Notes under the pieces: generated by a model
Told to the model about the DNA's origin: nothing
Database searches by the model: none
Seen by the model: the letters and a program-made list of their open reading frames with translations, nothing else
Assembly (NCBI GenBank): GCA_030263665.1
Contig: SZPK01000005.1
Location: 62,001 to 126,000 of the forward strand
From: Villigracilis sp024434165
GTDB lineage: Bacteria > Chloroflexota > Anaerolineae > Anaerolineales > Villigracilaceae
Direction: 5' to 3'
Length of the DNA: 64,000 bases
In this document: positions 1 to 7,436 of the stretch, piece after piece
Numbering within the stretch: the stretch's first letter is position 1
How the letters are laid out: every line of letters starts with the position of its first letter
Made by a program: the position numbers and the translations under genes

Positions 1-1
1 A

Positions 2-175
2 TCCGACCAGATGCGCATCAAACGCCGCCAGCGGGCGGAAGAGGAAGCCCATAAGGCGCCGGTGAAGATGATTATCCCGATGGCGCTGTTGACTTTCCCG
101 TCCATTATGATCATCCTGATGGCTCCCGCCGCGTTTCAGATTGCCGACGCATTCGGTCCCTTTATCGGTCAGTAA
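2..175 (+). CDS. TadC-like type II/IV secretion inner-membrane protein, C-terminal end (partial)
   Basis: The open frame entering from the left edge gives 57 residues and a TAA stop. A basic stretch (MRIKRRQRAEEEAHK) is followed by a hydrophobic segment (IIPMALLTFPSIMIILMAP) and a short polar tail ending FIGQ. That pattern matches the C-terminal end of TadC/GspF-domain proteins, the inner-membrane platform of Tad pilus systems. The family call rests only on this short tail, and the rest of the gene and its operon lie outside the window. Confidence 0.6.
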   Translation, partial: SDQMRIKRRQRAEEEAHKAPVKMIIPMALLTFPSIMIILMAPAAFQIADAFGPFIGQ

Positions 176-307
176 GCGGCAAAACAAAAGTAGTTCTACC
201 GTTTTTAACGGGAAAACCATTTTCACCACGACCCTCATGCTGAGGGCTTAGGACACGACAATCACGAAGGAAAAACGCCTGTAAAGTGGACGCCTTTTCC
301 CTCCTTT

Positions 308-1108
308 GTGGTTGGGCTCTTTTCCGTTAATTACGGGAGAGCCACAAAACTTATCTCTGGCAAGTTTGCGAGGCAGATTTTGACGAATTTGCAATACGCA
401 GCCTACCGCTCCATTTGGGGGGCTCTCGATTTACTTTTTCCGCCGTACTGCGGGGGATGCGGCAGAGGAGGCTCGCGCTGGTGTGAAGATTGCCAGAAGC
501 GCGTCAAAATTCTGGATGGCATCCTTTGCGAGGTTTGCGGTCTTCCGCAGGATGAACCGGGCGTCTGCGGCGCCTGCCGCACGGAGCGGCCGCGTTTTCG
601 CGCCTTGCGGGCATGGGCGGTTTTCGACGACCCTGTGCAGTCTGCCCTGCATAAATTGAAATACCGGCGCGACCTATCCATGGGGGATGCGCTCGCCAAT
701 CAAATGCTCCCGTTCGTAAAAAACCTGGGCTGGAAGATTGACCTGGCGATCCCGATTCCCCTGAGCAGGCAAAGGATGAAGGAACGGGGATATAATCAGG
801 TTGCCATGATCGCAAACCCGCTTGCAATGGCGCTGGGGCTTGCTTATGCGCCGGGCGAACTGACCCGGCAGAAAGCAACGCGCTCACAGGTGGGCTTGAC
901 ACGGGAGGAACGCCGGGACAACGTGCATGCCGCTTTCAAGGCAGGGGGCAGGGTAAAAGGCAGGACGGTTCTCATTCTCGACGATGTTTCCACAACCGGA
1001 GCGACGCTTTCCTCCGCCGCTGAAGCGTTGTATTCGGCAGGCGCGGAAAACGTTTACGCGTTGACAGTCGCGCGCGCATTGCCTCATCACGGCTTGAGGC
1101 ATGTGTAG
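308..1108 (+). CDS. comF: ComF family amidophosphoribosyltransferase-like protein
   Basis: 266 residues from a GTG at 308. After about 40 weakly conserved residues comes a zinc-ribbon-like set of Cys pairs (YCGGC, WCEDC, CEVC, CGAC), then a phosphoribosyltransferase fold with the PRPP-binding motif LDDVSTTGATL near the C-terminus. ComF proteins support DNA uptake in competent bacteria and occur widely as single genes. The start is uncertain: no clear ribosome binding site precedes 308, and a TTG at 389 would give a protein closer to the usual length of 220-240 residues. The gap 176-307 holds a perfect 6-bp hairpin (CCCTCA/TGAGGG, 232-246) but no gene. Confidence 0.85.
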   Translation: MVGLFSVNYGRATKLISGKFARQILTNLQYAAYRSIWGALDLLFPPYCGGCGRGGSRWCEDCQKRVKILDGILCEVCGLPQDEPGVCGACRTERPRFRALRAWAVFDDPVQSALHKLKYRRDLSMGDALANQMLPFVKNLGWKIDLAIPIPLSRQRMKERGYNQVAMIANPLAMALGLAYAPGELTRQKATRSQVGLTREERRDNVHAAFKAGGRVKGRTVLILDDVSTTGATLSSAAEALYSAGAENVYALTVARALPHHGLRHV

Positions 1109-1152
1109 CGCGTTTTAGTTTGCAGCTTAACAACCCAATTACGGAGGAACCC

Positions 1153-1716
1153 ATGCCCAATAAAGTGGAAGTTCAGACACGCAATATTCGTTTGACCGAA
1201 CGGATCGAAGAGTATGTCGCCAAAAAGGCGGGCAACCTTGACCACTACCTGCCTGCCATTGAAGAAGCCCGTGTGGAACTGGCTCATCACAAAGCCGCGC
1301 GCGACGCCAGCGACCGCAATGTGGCGCAGATTACCGTGTTTGGCAAAGGGTTTACCCTGCGTTCCGAGGAGCGGGCAGATGAGGCGCTCGCCGCCTTCGA
1401 CAAAGCCCTGGATAATATGCAGCGCCAGATCGAGCGTTACAAAGGGAAGAAATATCACGGGCGCGGCGACGGGCGTTCCGCCGCCGAGGTGCTGGAGGAT
1501 GTCATTGACGAAGAGACCGGCGAACTCTCCCCCCTGTTTGCCAGACGGAAGAAGTTTATCCTGTATCCGATGACGGAGGATGAGGCGATTGTGCAGATGC
1601 GGAATTTGGGTCACGACAACTTCTTCATCTTTTACAACGCCGAGACGAGCAAAATCAACGTGCTGTACCGCCGGCGCAATGGCAGTTATGGTTTGATCGA
1701 GCCTGAACTTGGATAA
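1153..1716 (+). CDS. hpf: Long-form ribosome hibernation promoting factor
   Basis: 187 residues. The N-terminal part (1 to about 105) is the ribosome-binding HPF/YfiA fold with the basic helix NMQRQIERYKGKK. A linker leads to the C-terminal dimerisation domain (about 130-187, with FILYPMTEDEAIVQM and FFIFYNAETSKINVLYRR), which marks the long form that makes 100S ribosome dimers in stationary phase. An upstream extension of the frame is possible, but the ATG at 1153 has a clear ACGGAGGA site just before it, so I chose that start. The gene ends in a strong terminator. Confidence 0.95.
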   Translation: MPNKVEVQTRNIRLTERIEEYVAKKAGNLDHYLPAIEEARVELAHHKAARDASDRNVAQITVFGKGFTLRSEERADEALAAFDKALDNMQRQIERYKGKKYHGRGDGRSAAEVLEDVIDEETGELSPLFARRKKFILYPMTEDEAIVQMRNLGHDNFFIFYNAETSKINVLYRRRNGSYGLIEPELG

Positions 1717-1731
1717 AAGATGTAAAAATGG

Positions 1732-1766
1732 AAACGGGCTGATGGAGGTCAGCCCGTTTTTTTTTA
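1732..1766 (+). terminator. Rho-independent terminator after hpf
   Basis: AACGGGCTGA pairs with TCAGCCCGTT around a short loop and is followed by an unbroken run of T. It ends the hpf transcript just before the 3' end of the convergent lgt-like gene. Confidence 0.9.
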
Positions 1767-1775
1767 ATTTTGGAA

Positions 1776-2516
1776 TCAGGGAGTTGGCTCCCGCACGATT
1801 CGTGATGCAAACCTCGATTCGATCAATACAAAGCAAACTGCCAGCACAACCCAGGCGGTGACCTGTCCTTGTTGCAGCCCGTTGAAGATTCGGGGTCCGT
1901 CTGCGCGGAAGGCTTGAAGGAAAAGCTGGGAGAGCGCCGTCAGCGAGGCGAAGAGGAGGAAGAAAACGCCGGGGCGTGGATTCGCTTTGAGAGACCACAG
2001 CAGCCCAAACGTCAGGAGGGAGGCGAGGGTTTCGTAAATCTGGGTTGGGTGGCGGGTTGCATTCCACAGGTTGATTCCCCAGGGCAGGTCGGTCGGCAGC
2101 CCAAAGGCTGTCCCTGCGGCGAGGTGACTTAATCCCAGCCCGACGGCGATCACGGCGAAGAAGGGCGTCAGGGCGTCGAGGGTGTTCCACAGGGGAAGGC
2201 GTTTTCGCTGACCATAGACCATCGCTGTGATGATGGCGGTGAAAATGGCTCCGCTTGTATCGAAGAGGTCGGGATTGATGGAGATAATGCCGAGCGGACT
2301 TTTGGCGAAAGCGGAGAGGTTTTGCAAAACGTAGGCGATGCGCCCGCCGAGGACGAATGCGATCAAGCCGTAAAAGGTGATGTTGTTGAGGTCGTCGCGG
2401 CTGATGCCGTGACGTTCGGCGCGGCGTTCTGCAAGGGTGAGACCGAGCCACGCGGCGATGACCAGCAGGATCATGTGGCGCGGCGGGGCGAACAGGTTTT
2501 GGAACAGGGCAAGCAT
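1776..2516 (-). CDS. Lgt-family (prolipoprotein diacylglyceryl transferase-like) membrane protein, divergent
   Basis: 246 residues with about seven hydrophobic segments. Family hallmarks are GGRIAYV (57-63), LPTDLPWGI (140-148) and HPTQIYE (156-162). Lgt attaches diacylglycerol to the lipobox Cys of prelipoproteins. By eye alignment to E. coli Lgt, the positions of His103, Arg143 and Asn146 are occupied by Ser, Gly and His (segment GLSHLAAGTAFG replaces the usual GRIGNFINGELWG). That suggests a paralogue that no longer does the classic reaction, or uses another residue set. It starts 1 base after the stop of the TlpA-like gene, so the two form an operon. Confidence 0.75.
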   Translation of the reverse strand: MLALFQNLFAPPRHMILLVIAAWLGLTLAERRAERHGISRDDLNNITFYGLIAFVLGGRIAYVLQNLSAFAKSPLGIISINPDLFDTSGAIFTAIITAMVYGQRKRLPLWNTLDALTPFFAVIAVGLGLSHLAAGTAFGLPTDLPWGINLWNATRHPTQIYETLASLLTFGLLWSLKANPRPGVFFLLFASLTALSQLFLQAFRADGPRIFNGLQQGQVTAWVVLAVCFVLIESRFASRIVREPTP

Positions 2517-2517
2517 G

Positions 2518-3057
2518 TTATTTCAACGCCTCCTCGATGCGCGTGCGCAGCAGGGCTTCGGACATCGGTCCGCCGATGACCACTTCGGTGATGACGCCGA
2601 GCCGGTTGATGAAAAAGGACGACGGCAGGGAGCGGATTTGGTAAGCGCGCGTGGCTTCCCCGCTTTTATCGAGCAGAATCGGGAAGGCGAGGCTGTATTC
2701 TTCGATAAACGCCGGAATCTCCGCCGGGTTATCCTGAATTGTGCTGTTGACCGCCAGCACGATAAAGCCCCGATCTTTGTATTCCTCGTACAATTTTTGA
2801 ATGGCGGGCATTTCCTCGCGGCAGGGCGGGCACCAGGTTGCCCAGAAATTAACCAGCACGGCGCTGCCCTGCAGGCTGGAGAGGGTGTAGGTTTCGCCGG
2901 ACGGCGTTTCGAGGGTGAAATCGGGCGCGGTGAAACCAGCCTGCGGAGCGGAGGTTGCCTCGTTTGTGGCTGCGTCGGAATCTGCGGAGAGGGCGATCCA
3001 CGCCGCGCCGGCGACGAGGACGAGCACATAAAGAATGATGCGTTGAAGTTGGTTCAT
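2518..3057 (-). CDS. TlpA/ResA-type membrane-anchored thiol-disulfide oxidoreductase
   Basis: 179 residues. An N-terminal signal anchor (about 6-24) holds a thioredoxin fold outside the membrane. The redox motif WCPPC is at 75-79, and the cis-Pro loop SLPSSFFINR lies near residue 150. Such proteins reduce disulfides during cytochrome c maturation or envelope protein repair. The frame stays open upstream to 3219, but that would overlap the divergent gene at 3140 and add residues before the membrane anchor, so the ATG at 3057 is preferred. It is followed after 1 base by the lgt-like gene. Confidence 0.88.
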   Translation of the reverse strand: MNQLQRIILYVLVLVAGAAWIALSADSDAATNEATSAPQAGFTAPDFTLETPSGETYTLSSLQGSAVLVNFWATWCPPCREEMPAIQKLYEEYKDRGFIVLAVNSTIQDNPAEIPAFIEEYSLAFPILLDKSGEATRAYQIRSLPSSFFINRLGVITEVVIGGPMSEALLRTRIEEALK

Positions 3058-3139
3058 GTTTTGGGTGATTACCTGGGGCGGTTTGGAAGTAAAATAGGAT
3101 TGTCGTTTTTCTGTTGGTGTTCTTTCCTCAAATCTTACT

Positions 3140-3907
3140 ATGTTTTTCACGGATTCGGTTTTCGTCGGCATTGACCCAACCTCTTCCCACAAGTCCTTTA
3201 CCTGCGCGGCGCTGGACAAGGGATTGAATCTCGTCGCGCTCTCCGACGGCGAGCTGGACGAGGTGACCGCCTTTCTGGCGGGTCAGCAAGCCGCGATGGT
3301 GGCGGTCAATGCGCCTTCCGGTTTGAGCCGCGGGCTGGCGCGCGGCAAAAAGAGGGAAATGTTCAAGCCGCAAAAGACACGCGCGGCGGGTTTTCGCCTG
3401 GCGGAGATCGAACTGCGCGAACGGGGAATATCCGTTTCGGGCACTCCGTCCACCCTGGAGGCATGCCCGGCATGGATGCAGAACGGTTTTGCGTTGTATC
3501 GAAAACTCGAAAAGATGGGTTTCAAGAAATACCCCGCGGAACGCGCGGCATATCAGGTCATGGAGACGCACCCGCACGCCTGTTACAGCGTGCTCGGCGG
3601 CGCCCTGCCCATGCCCAAGCCGTCGCTGGAGGGAAAACTTCAACGTCAATTGCTGCTCTACGAATGCGGCGTGCAGATCAAGGACCCAATGCGTTTCTTC
3701 GAGGAGATCACCCGTCACAAAATGATCAAGGGGATATGGCCCGTCGAATTGCTGTACCAGCCCGAACAGCTCGACGCGCTCGTGGCGGCATACACTGCCT
3801 GGCTGGCGGCGCACAAACCCGACCAGACGTTTTTCGTCGGCGAGGCAAAGGAGGGCAGGATTCTCCTTCCCGCCCATGACCTCAAGGAAAAATACTCGGG
3901 GCAGTGA
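3140..3907 (+). CDS. DUF429 domain protein (predicted RNase H-fold nuclease-like)
   Basis: 255 residues. The start FVGIDPTSSHKSFT and the later VAVNAPSGLSRG match the acidic motifs of the DUF429 family, which is predicted to have an RNase H-like fold; no reaction is established. Other family-like pieces are KPQKTRAAGFRLAEIELR and METHPHACYSVLGG. It is transcribed away from the TlpA gene and ends shortly before transketolase, with about 50 bases between them. Confidence 0.75.
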   Translation: MFFTDSVFVGIDPTSSHKSFTCAALDKGLNLVALSDGELDEVTAFLAGQQAAMVAVNAPSGLSRGLARGKKREMFKPQKTRAAGFRLAEIELRERGISVSGTPSTLEACPAWMQNGFALYRKLEKMGFKKYPAERAAYQVMETHPHACYSVLGGALPMPKPSLEGKLQRQLLLYECGVQIKDPMRFFEEITRHKMIKGIWPVELLYQPEQLDALVAAYTAWLAAHKPDQTFFVGEAKEGRILLPAHDLKEKYSGQ

Positions 3908-3960
3908 ACCCATCCAATACCGCTGGTACAATAGAAAAAATTTCATCACAGGAATACATC

Positions 3961-5937
3961 ATGAATTCCGACCTTCAGACAAAGGCAATCAATACCCTGC
4001 GGTTTTTATCCGCCGACGGCGTGCAAAAAGCAAATTCGGGACATCCTGGTCTGCCGATGGGCGCGGCTGCGATGGCATACACGATTTGGACGCGGCACCT
4101 GCGGCATAATCCACGCAACCCAAAATGGGCGGGACGCGACCGCTTCATTCTTTCGGGGGGGCATGGTTCGATGCTCCTGTATTCTTTGCTTCACCTGACG
4201 GGCTACGACCTGCCGCTCGAAGAGCTGCAAAACTTTCGCCAGTGGGGCAGCCGCACGCCCGGTCACCCTGAATACGGCTTGACCCCCGGCGTGGAGGTGA
4301 CCACCGGTCCGCTGGGGCAGGGCTTTGCCAATGGCGTGGGTATGGCGATTGCCGCAACGCACCTCGCCGCGATCTTCAACAAGCCCGGACACGAACTCAT
4401 TGACGCCTTCATCTATGCCATCGTCACCGACGGCGACCTGATGGAAGGCGTCGCTTCGGAGGCGGCATCGCTGGCGGGACATCTTTCGCTTGGGCGTTTG
4501 ATCTATCTCTACGACGACAACAAAATTTCCATTGACGGCTCCACCGACCTCGCCTTCACCGAAGACCGCGCCAAACGCTTCGAGGCGTATGGCTGGCACG
4601 TCCAGCGCGTGGAGGACGGCAACGACGTGGAGGCGATTGACAAAGCCATCCAAGCCGCCAAAGCCGACCCGCGCCCGTCCATCATTTTGTGCCGCACCAC
4701 CATCGGGTTTGGCGCGCCGAACCGCCAGGGCACTGCCAAGGCGCACGGCGAACCGCTCGGCGACGAAGAACTGAACGCCGCCAAAGACAACCTCGGCTGG
4801 CAGAAGGAACCGCGCTTTTTCATCCCCGATGACGTGCTGGCGTTTTACCGCAAAGCGGTGGATCGCGGGCGCGAACTGGAAGCCGATTGGAAGATGCGCC
4901 TCGAAGCATACACCCGCCTCTTCCCGGACCTGGGGGCTGAGCTGACCCGCCGTTTGAGCGGAATCCTCCCCGAAGGCTGGGACGCGGTCATCCCGTCCTT
5001 CCCTGCGGATGCGAAAGGTATGGCGACCCGCGCCGCTTCGGGCAAGGTCATCAACGCGCTGGCGGCGAAATTGCCCGAACTCATCGGCGGTTCCGCGGAC
5101 CTGGCTCCATCCAACAACACCAAAATCGAAGGCTCGCCCGCCTTCCAGAAAAATTCCCCCGAAGGGCGGAACTTCCACTTCGGCGTGCGCGAACATGCCA
5201 TGGGTGCGATCCTCAACGGCATGGCGGTCTTCGGCGGCGTGATTCCCTACGGCGGCACGTTCCTCGTCTTTGCCGATTACATGCGCGCGGCGGTTCGTCT
5301 TTCGGCGCTCTCGCATTACCCGACGATTTTCATTTTCACGCATGACTCGGTCGGCTTGGGCGAAGATGGACCCACGCACCAGCCCGTCGAGCATTTGATG
5401 TCGTTGCGGTTGATTCCCAATTTGGTGGTCATCCGCCCCGCTGACGCCAACGAGACCGCCCAGGCGTGGAAGGTCGCCATCGCACGGCGCGACGGTCCCA
5501 CCGCGCTTGCGTTGACCCGTCAGAACCTTCCAACCTTTGAACCTTCCAACCTGCAACTCGTCGAAAAGGGCGCGTATGTGCTGAAGGACTTCGGCAAACC
5601 CGAGCTCATCCTCATGGCATCGGGTTCGGAAGTCAGCCTCATCCTCGAAGCGGCGCAAAAACTGGCGGAGGAAGGCAGGGGCGTGCGCGTGGTGTCCTTC
5701 CCCAGTTGGGAACTGTTCGAGAAGCAGGATGAGGCATACCGCGAGTCCGTTTTGCCGAAAAGCCTCCAGCGGAGACTCGCCGTCGAAGCGGGAGCAGCCC
5801 TCGGCTGGGAACGATACGCGGGTTCCGTCCTCGGCATTGACCGCTACGGCGCATCCGCTCCGTACAAGGTCATCTTCGAGAAACTCGGTCTTACGGTTGA
5901 GAATATTGTCGCCAGGGCAAAGGAGTTGTTCGAATGA
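3961..5937 (+). CDS. tkt: Transketolase
   Basis: 658 residues, the normal length. It moves two-carbon units between sugar phosphates in the pentose phosphate pathway using thiamine diphosphate. Visible motifs: HPGLPMGAAAMAY near the N-terminus, GPLGQG, the ThDP/metal motif beginning GDGDLMEG and ending DDNKISIDG, the catalytic Glu in FGVREHAMGA (about residue 409) and EDGPTHQP. The ATG at 3961 follows a GGAATA stretch; the frame is open further upstream to 3904. It is the first gene of a tight operon: its stop overlaps the next start (ATGA). Bases 5527-5550, in a variable loop, consist of three 8-base units of the type found in the array downstream. Confidence 0.97.
   Translation: MNSDLQTKAINTLRFLSADGVQKANSGHPGLPMGAAAMAYTIWTRHLRHNPRNPKWAGRDRFILSGGHGSMLLYSLLHLTGYDLPLEELQNFRQWGSRTPGHPEYGLTPGVEVTTGPLGQGFANGVGMAIAATHLAAIFNKPGHELIDAFIYAIVTDGDLMEGVASEAASLAGHLSLGRLIYLYDDNKISIDGSTDLAFTEDRAKRFEAYGWHVQRVEDGNDVEAIDKAIQAAKADPRPSIILCRTTIGFGAPNRQGTAKAHGEPLGDEELNAAKDNLGWQKEPRFFIPDDVLAFYRKAVDRGRELEADWKMRLEAYTRLFPDLGAELTRRLSGILPEGWDAVIPSFPADAKGMATRAASGKVINALAAKLPELIGGSADLAPSNNTKIEGSPAFQKNSPEGRNFHFGVREHAMGAILNGMAVFGGVIPYGGTFLVFADYMRAAVRLSALSHYPTIFIFTHDSVGLGEDGPTHQPVEHLMSLRLIPNLVVIRPADANETAQAWKVAIARRDGPTALALTRQNLPTFEPSNLQLVEKGAYVLKDFGKPELILMASGSEVSLILEAAQKLAEEGRGVRVVSFPSWELFEKQDEAYRESVLPKSLQRRLAVEAGAALGWERYAGSVLGIDRYGASAPYKVIFEKLGLTVENIVARAKELFE
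5527..5550 (+). repeat. Three octamer repeat units inside the transketolase gene
   Basis: CTTCCAAC, CTTTGAAC and CTTCCAAC follow each other without a gap and are followed by the related CTGCAACT. The 24 bases keep the frame and encode most of LPTFEPSNL in a loop between the conserved TRQNL and KGAYVL segments. The same CTTCCAAC unit dominates the array at 7258-7416. Confidence 0.7.
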
Positions 5938-6326
5938 AATACACGTTTACCCGTTTGCTTGTCTCGAATTTCAAGCAGTGTTTTCGTTTCTACCGCGATG
6001 TGATGGGATTTCAACCGGGCTTTGGCACAGAGGATGACACGTATGCCGATTTTGTCGTGGGCGAAACGAACATTTCCCTTTTCGATAAAAATGAAATGAG
6101 CCAGAACCTCGGCACGTTGGACAAACCCCCGCGCGCCGATTCGCAGGATCACATCTGCCTGGTTTTTGGCGTCGAAAATGTGGATGAATTTTGCAGGACG
6201 CTGACGGCGAAAGGCGTGCCTCTCGCTGCGCCGCCCGCGAATCACCCGGATTGGGGCATTCGCACAGCGCATTTCCGCGACCCCGATGGGAATTTAATCG
6301 AAATAAATCAGAGCCTGAGTTCATGA
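5934..6326 (+). CDS. VOC (glyoxalase/bleomycin resistance-fold) protein
   Basis: 130 residues, one vicinal-oxygen-chelate domain made of two beta-alpha-beta-beta-beta modules. The start TRLLVSNFKQCFRFYRDVMGF and the end WGIRTAHFRDPDGNLIEINQ are typical, with the acidic metal ligand in the last strand (NLIEI). Members are metalloenzymes or small-molecule binding proteins, and the substrate cannot be told from sequence. It overlaps the transketolase stop and the rpiB start by four bases each, so it is translationally coupled within the pentose phosphate operon. Confidence 0.85.
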   Translation: MKYTFTRLLVSNFKQCFRFYRDVMGFQPGFGTEDDTYADFVVGETNISLFDKNEMSQNLGTLDKPPRADSQDHICLVFGVENVDEFCRTLTAKGVPLAAPPANHPDWGIRTAHFRDPDGNLIEINQSLSS

Positions 6327-6787
6327 CCATGAAAATCGTAATCGGATGTGACCATGCGGGTTTCCCGCTGAAGGAATTTGTCATCGAAGCGGTGAAAACC
6401 GCCGGACATGAAGTGATTGACGTCGGCACGTTCAGCGCGGAGCCGGTGGACTTTCCCGATTTCACAAAAAAGGTCGGCGAAAAGATTCAGAGCGGCGAAG
6501 CCGAGCGCGGGATTCTGATCTGCGGTTCGGGCATCGGCGCGTGCATTGCTGCCAACAAAATGAAAGGCGTGTACGCCTCGATTGCCCACGATACCTACTC
6601 CGCCGCGCAGGGCGTGATGCACGACGCGATGAACGTCCTCTGCCTCGGCGGGCGCGTGATCGGACCCGAACTGGTGAAGGCGCTTGTCCCCGCGTTTTTG
6701 AACGCCCGTTACCTCGGCGAAGACGAAGGCGGGGAGCGGCTGGCGCGCCGGGTGGAGAAGATCAGAAAAATGGAAGGGAACGGTTAG
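6323..6787 (+). CDS. rpiB: Ribose-5-phosphate isomerase B
   Basis: 154 residues. It interconverts ribose 5-phosphate and ribulose 5-phosphate. Motifs: VIGCDHAGFPLKE at the N-terminus, the catalytic Cys in ILICGSGIGACIAANK, and the DAMNVLCLGGRVIG segment. The start could be the ATG at 6323, which overlaps the previous stop as ATGA, or the ATG at 6329. The TAG stop (6785-6787) lies inside the octamer GTTAGAAG, the first unit of the repeat tract that precedes the four-helix-bundle gene. Confidence 0.95.
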   Translation: MTMKIVIGCDHAGFPLKEFVIEAVKTAGHEVIDVGTFSAEPVDFPDFTKKVGEKIQSGEAERGILICGSGIGACIAANKMKGVYASIAHDTYSAAQGVMHDAMNVLCLGGRVIGPELVKALVPAFLNARYLGEDEGGERLARRVEKIRKMEGNG

Positions 6788-6840
6788 AAGGTTAAAAGTT
6801 GGAAAGTTGACATGTCAAAAGATTGAATGGTTGAAAGGCT
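6783..6840 (-). repeat. Decayed octamer tract, inverted relative to the downstream array
   Basis: Reading the + strand: GTTAGAAG, GTTAAAAG, TTGGAAAG, TTGACATG, TCAAAAGA, TTGAATGG, TTGAAAGG. On the minus strand this is a run of CTTTCCAA, CTTTTAAC and CTTCTAAC, the unit type of the array at 7258-7416. The tract contains the rpiB stop codon and supplies the AAAGG stretch before the four-helix-bundle start. Confidence 0.75.
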
Positions 6841-6845
6841 GGAGA

Positions 6846-7256
6846 ATGCCGACGATTAGCCGATTTGAAGAAATTGAAGCATGGCAAACTGCTCGCGAAC
6901 TCACCAAAATGATTTATTCCGTCACGGAGGAAGGAAAGATTTCGAGGGATTTTGGCTTGAAGGATCAACTCCGCAGGGCGTCCGTTTCCGTGATGAGCAA
7001 TATCGCCGAAGGGTTTGAAAGCAAAACGCAAGCCGCTTTTATTCGTTATCTTGGAATCGCCAAAGCGTCGGCGGGGGAAGTCCGCTCCCAACTCTATGTC
7101 GCGCGTGACGTTGGATATCTGACCGAACAGCAATTTTCAACCTTGTCTCAAATTACAGAAAAAGTTTCGCGCCAACTTTCCCGTTTCATCTCTTATCTCG
7201 AAACTCATCCCCAATCCCAACGAACGCGGGAAGAATCAGCCGAATACGAAGTCTAA
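6846..7256 (+). CDS. Four-helix-bundle protein (S23/23S rRNA intervening-sequence protein family)
   Basis: 136 residues, almost all helical. Family hallmarks: FEEIEAWQTARELT at the N-terminus, DQLRRASVSVMSNIAEGF in the middle, then AAFIRYLGIAKASAGEVRSQL and GYLTEQQF. Relatives are encoded in 23S rRNA intervening sequences, and the accessory Avd protein of diversity-generating retroelements has a related fold. The role of free-standing copies is unknown. Octamer repeats flank it in opposite orientation, and its stop codon TAA is part of the first CTAAC of the right-hand array. It sits inside an otherwise tightly packed pentose phosphate operon, which suggests insertion. The frame extends upstream to 6807, through the repeat. 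Confidence 0.85.
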   Translation: MPTISRFEEIEAWQTARELTKMIYSVTEEGKISRDFGLKDQLRRASVSVMSNIAEGFESKTQAAFIRYLGIAKASAGEVRSQLYVARDVGYLTEQQFSTLSQITEKVSRQLSRFISYLETHPQSQRTREESAEYEV

Positions 7257-7425
7257 CTTTCCAACCTTCCAACTTTCAACCTTCCAACTTTCTAACCTTC
7301 CAACCTTCCAACTTTCTAACCTTCCAACCTTCCAACCTTCCAACTTTCTAACCTTCCAACTTTCTAACCTTCCAACCTTCCAACCTTCCAACTTTCTAAC
7401 CTTCCAACCTTCAAACCCTTAAAAC
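7253..7425 (+). repeat. Octamer tandem array (YTTCYAAC units)
   Basis: From 7258 to 7416 there are 20 consecutive units, nearly all 8 bases long, mainly CTTCCAAC and TTTCTAAC. One unit (7274-7280) is 7 bases. The order is irregular, with one to three CTTCCAAC units between TTTCTAAC units. A final degenerate unit runs to 7425, 11 bases before the tal-pgi start codon. There are no spacers, so this is not a CRISPR array. Confidence 0.95.
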
Positions 7426-7436
7426 GGAAATCTACA

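Noticed and set aside
1087..2451. 454-residue minus-strand frame over hpf and lgt
   Set aside because: It is a low-complexity Arg/Pro/His-rich shadow of two well-supported genes; no domain is visible.
4006..5658. 550-residue minus-strand frame inside transketolase
   Set aside because: It is antisense to a clear transketolase with all motifs and has biased composition typical of shadow frames.
7258..7416. CRISPR array
   Set aside because: The period is 8 bases, with no spacers and no cas genes in the window.
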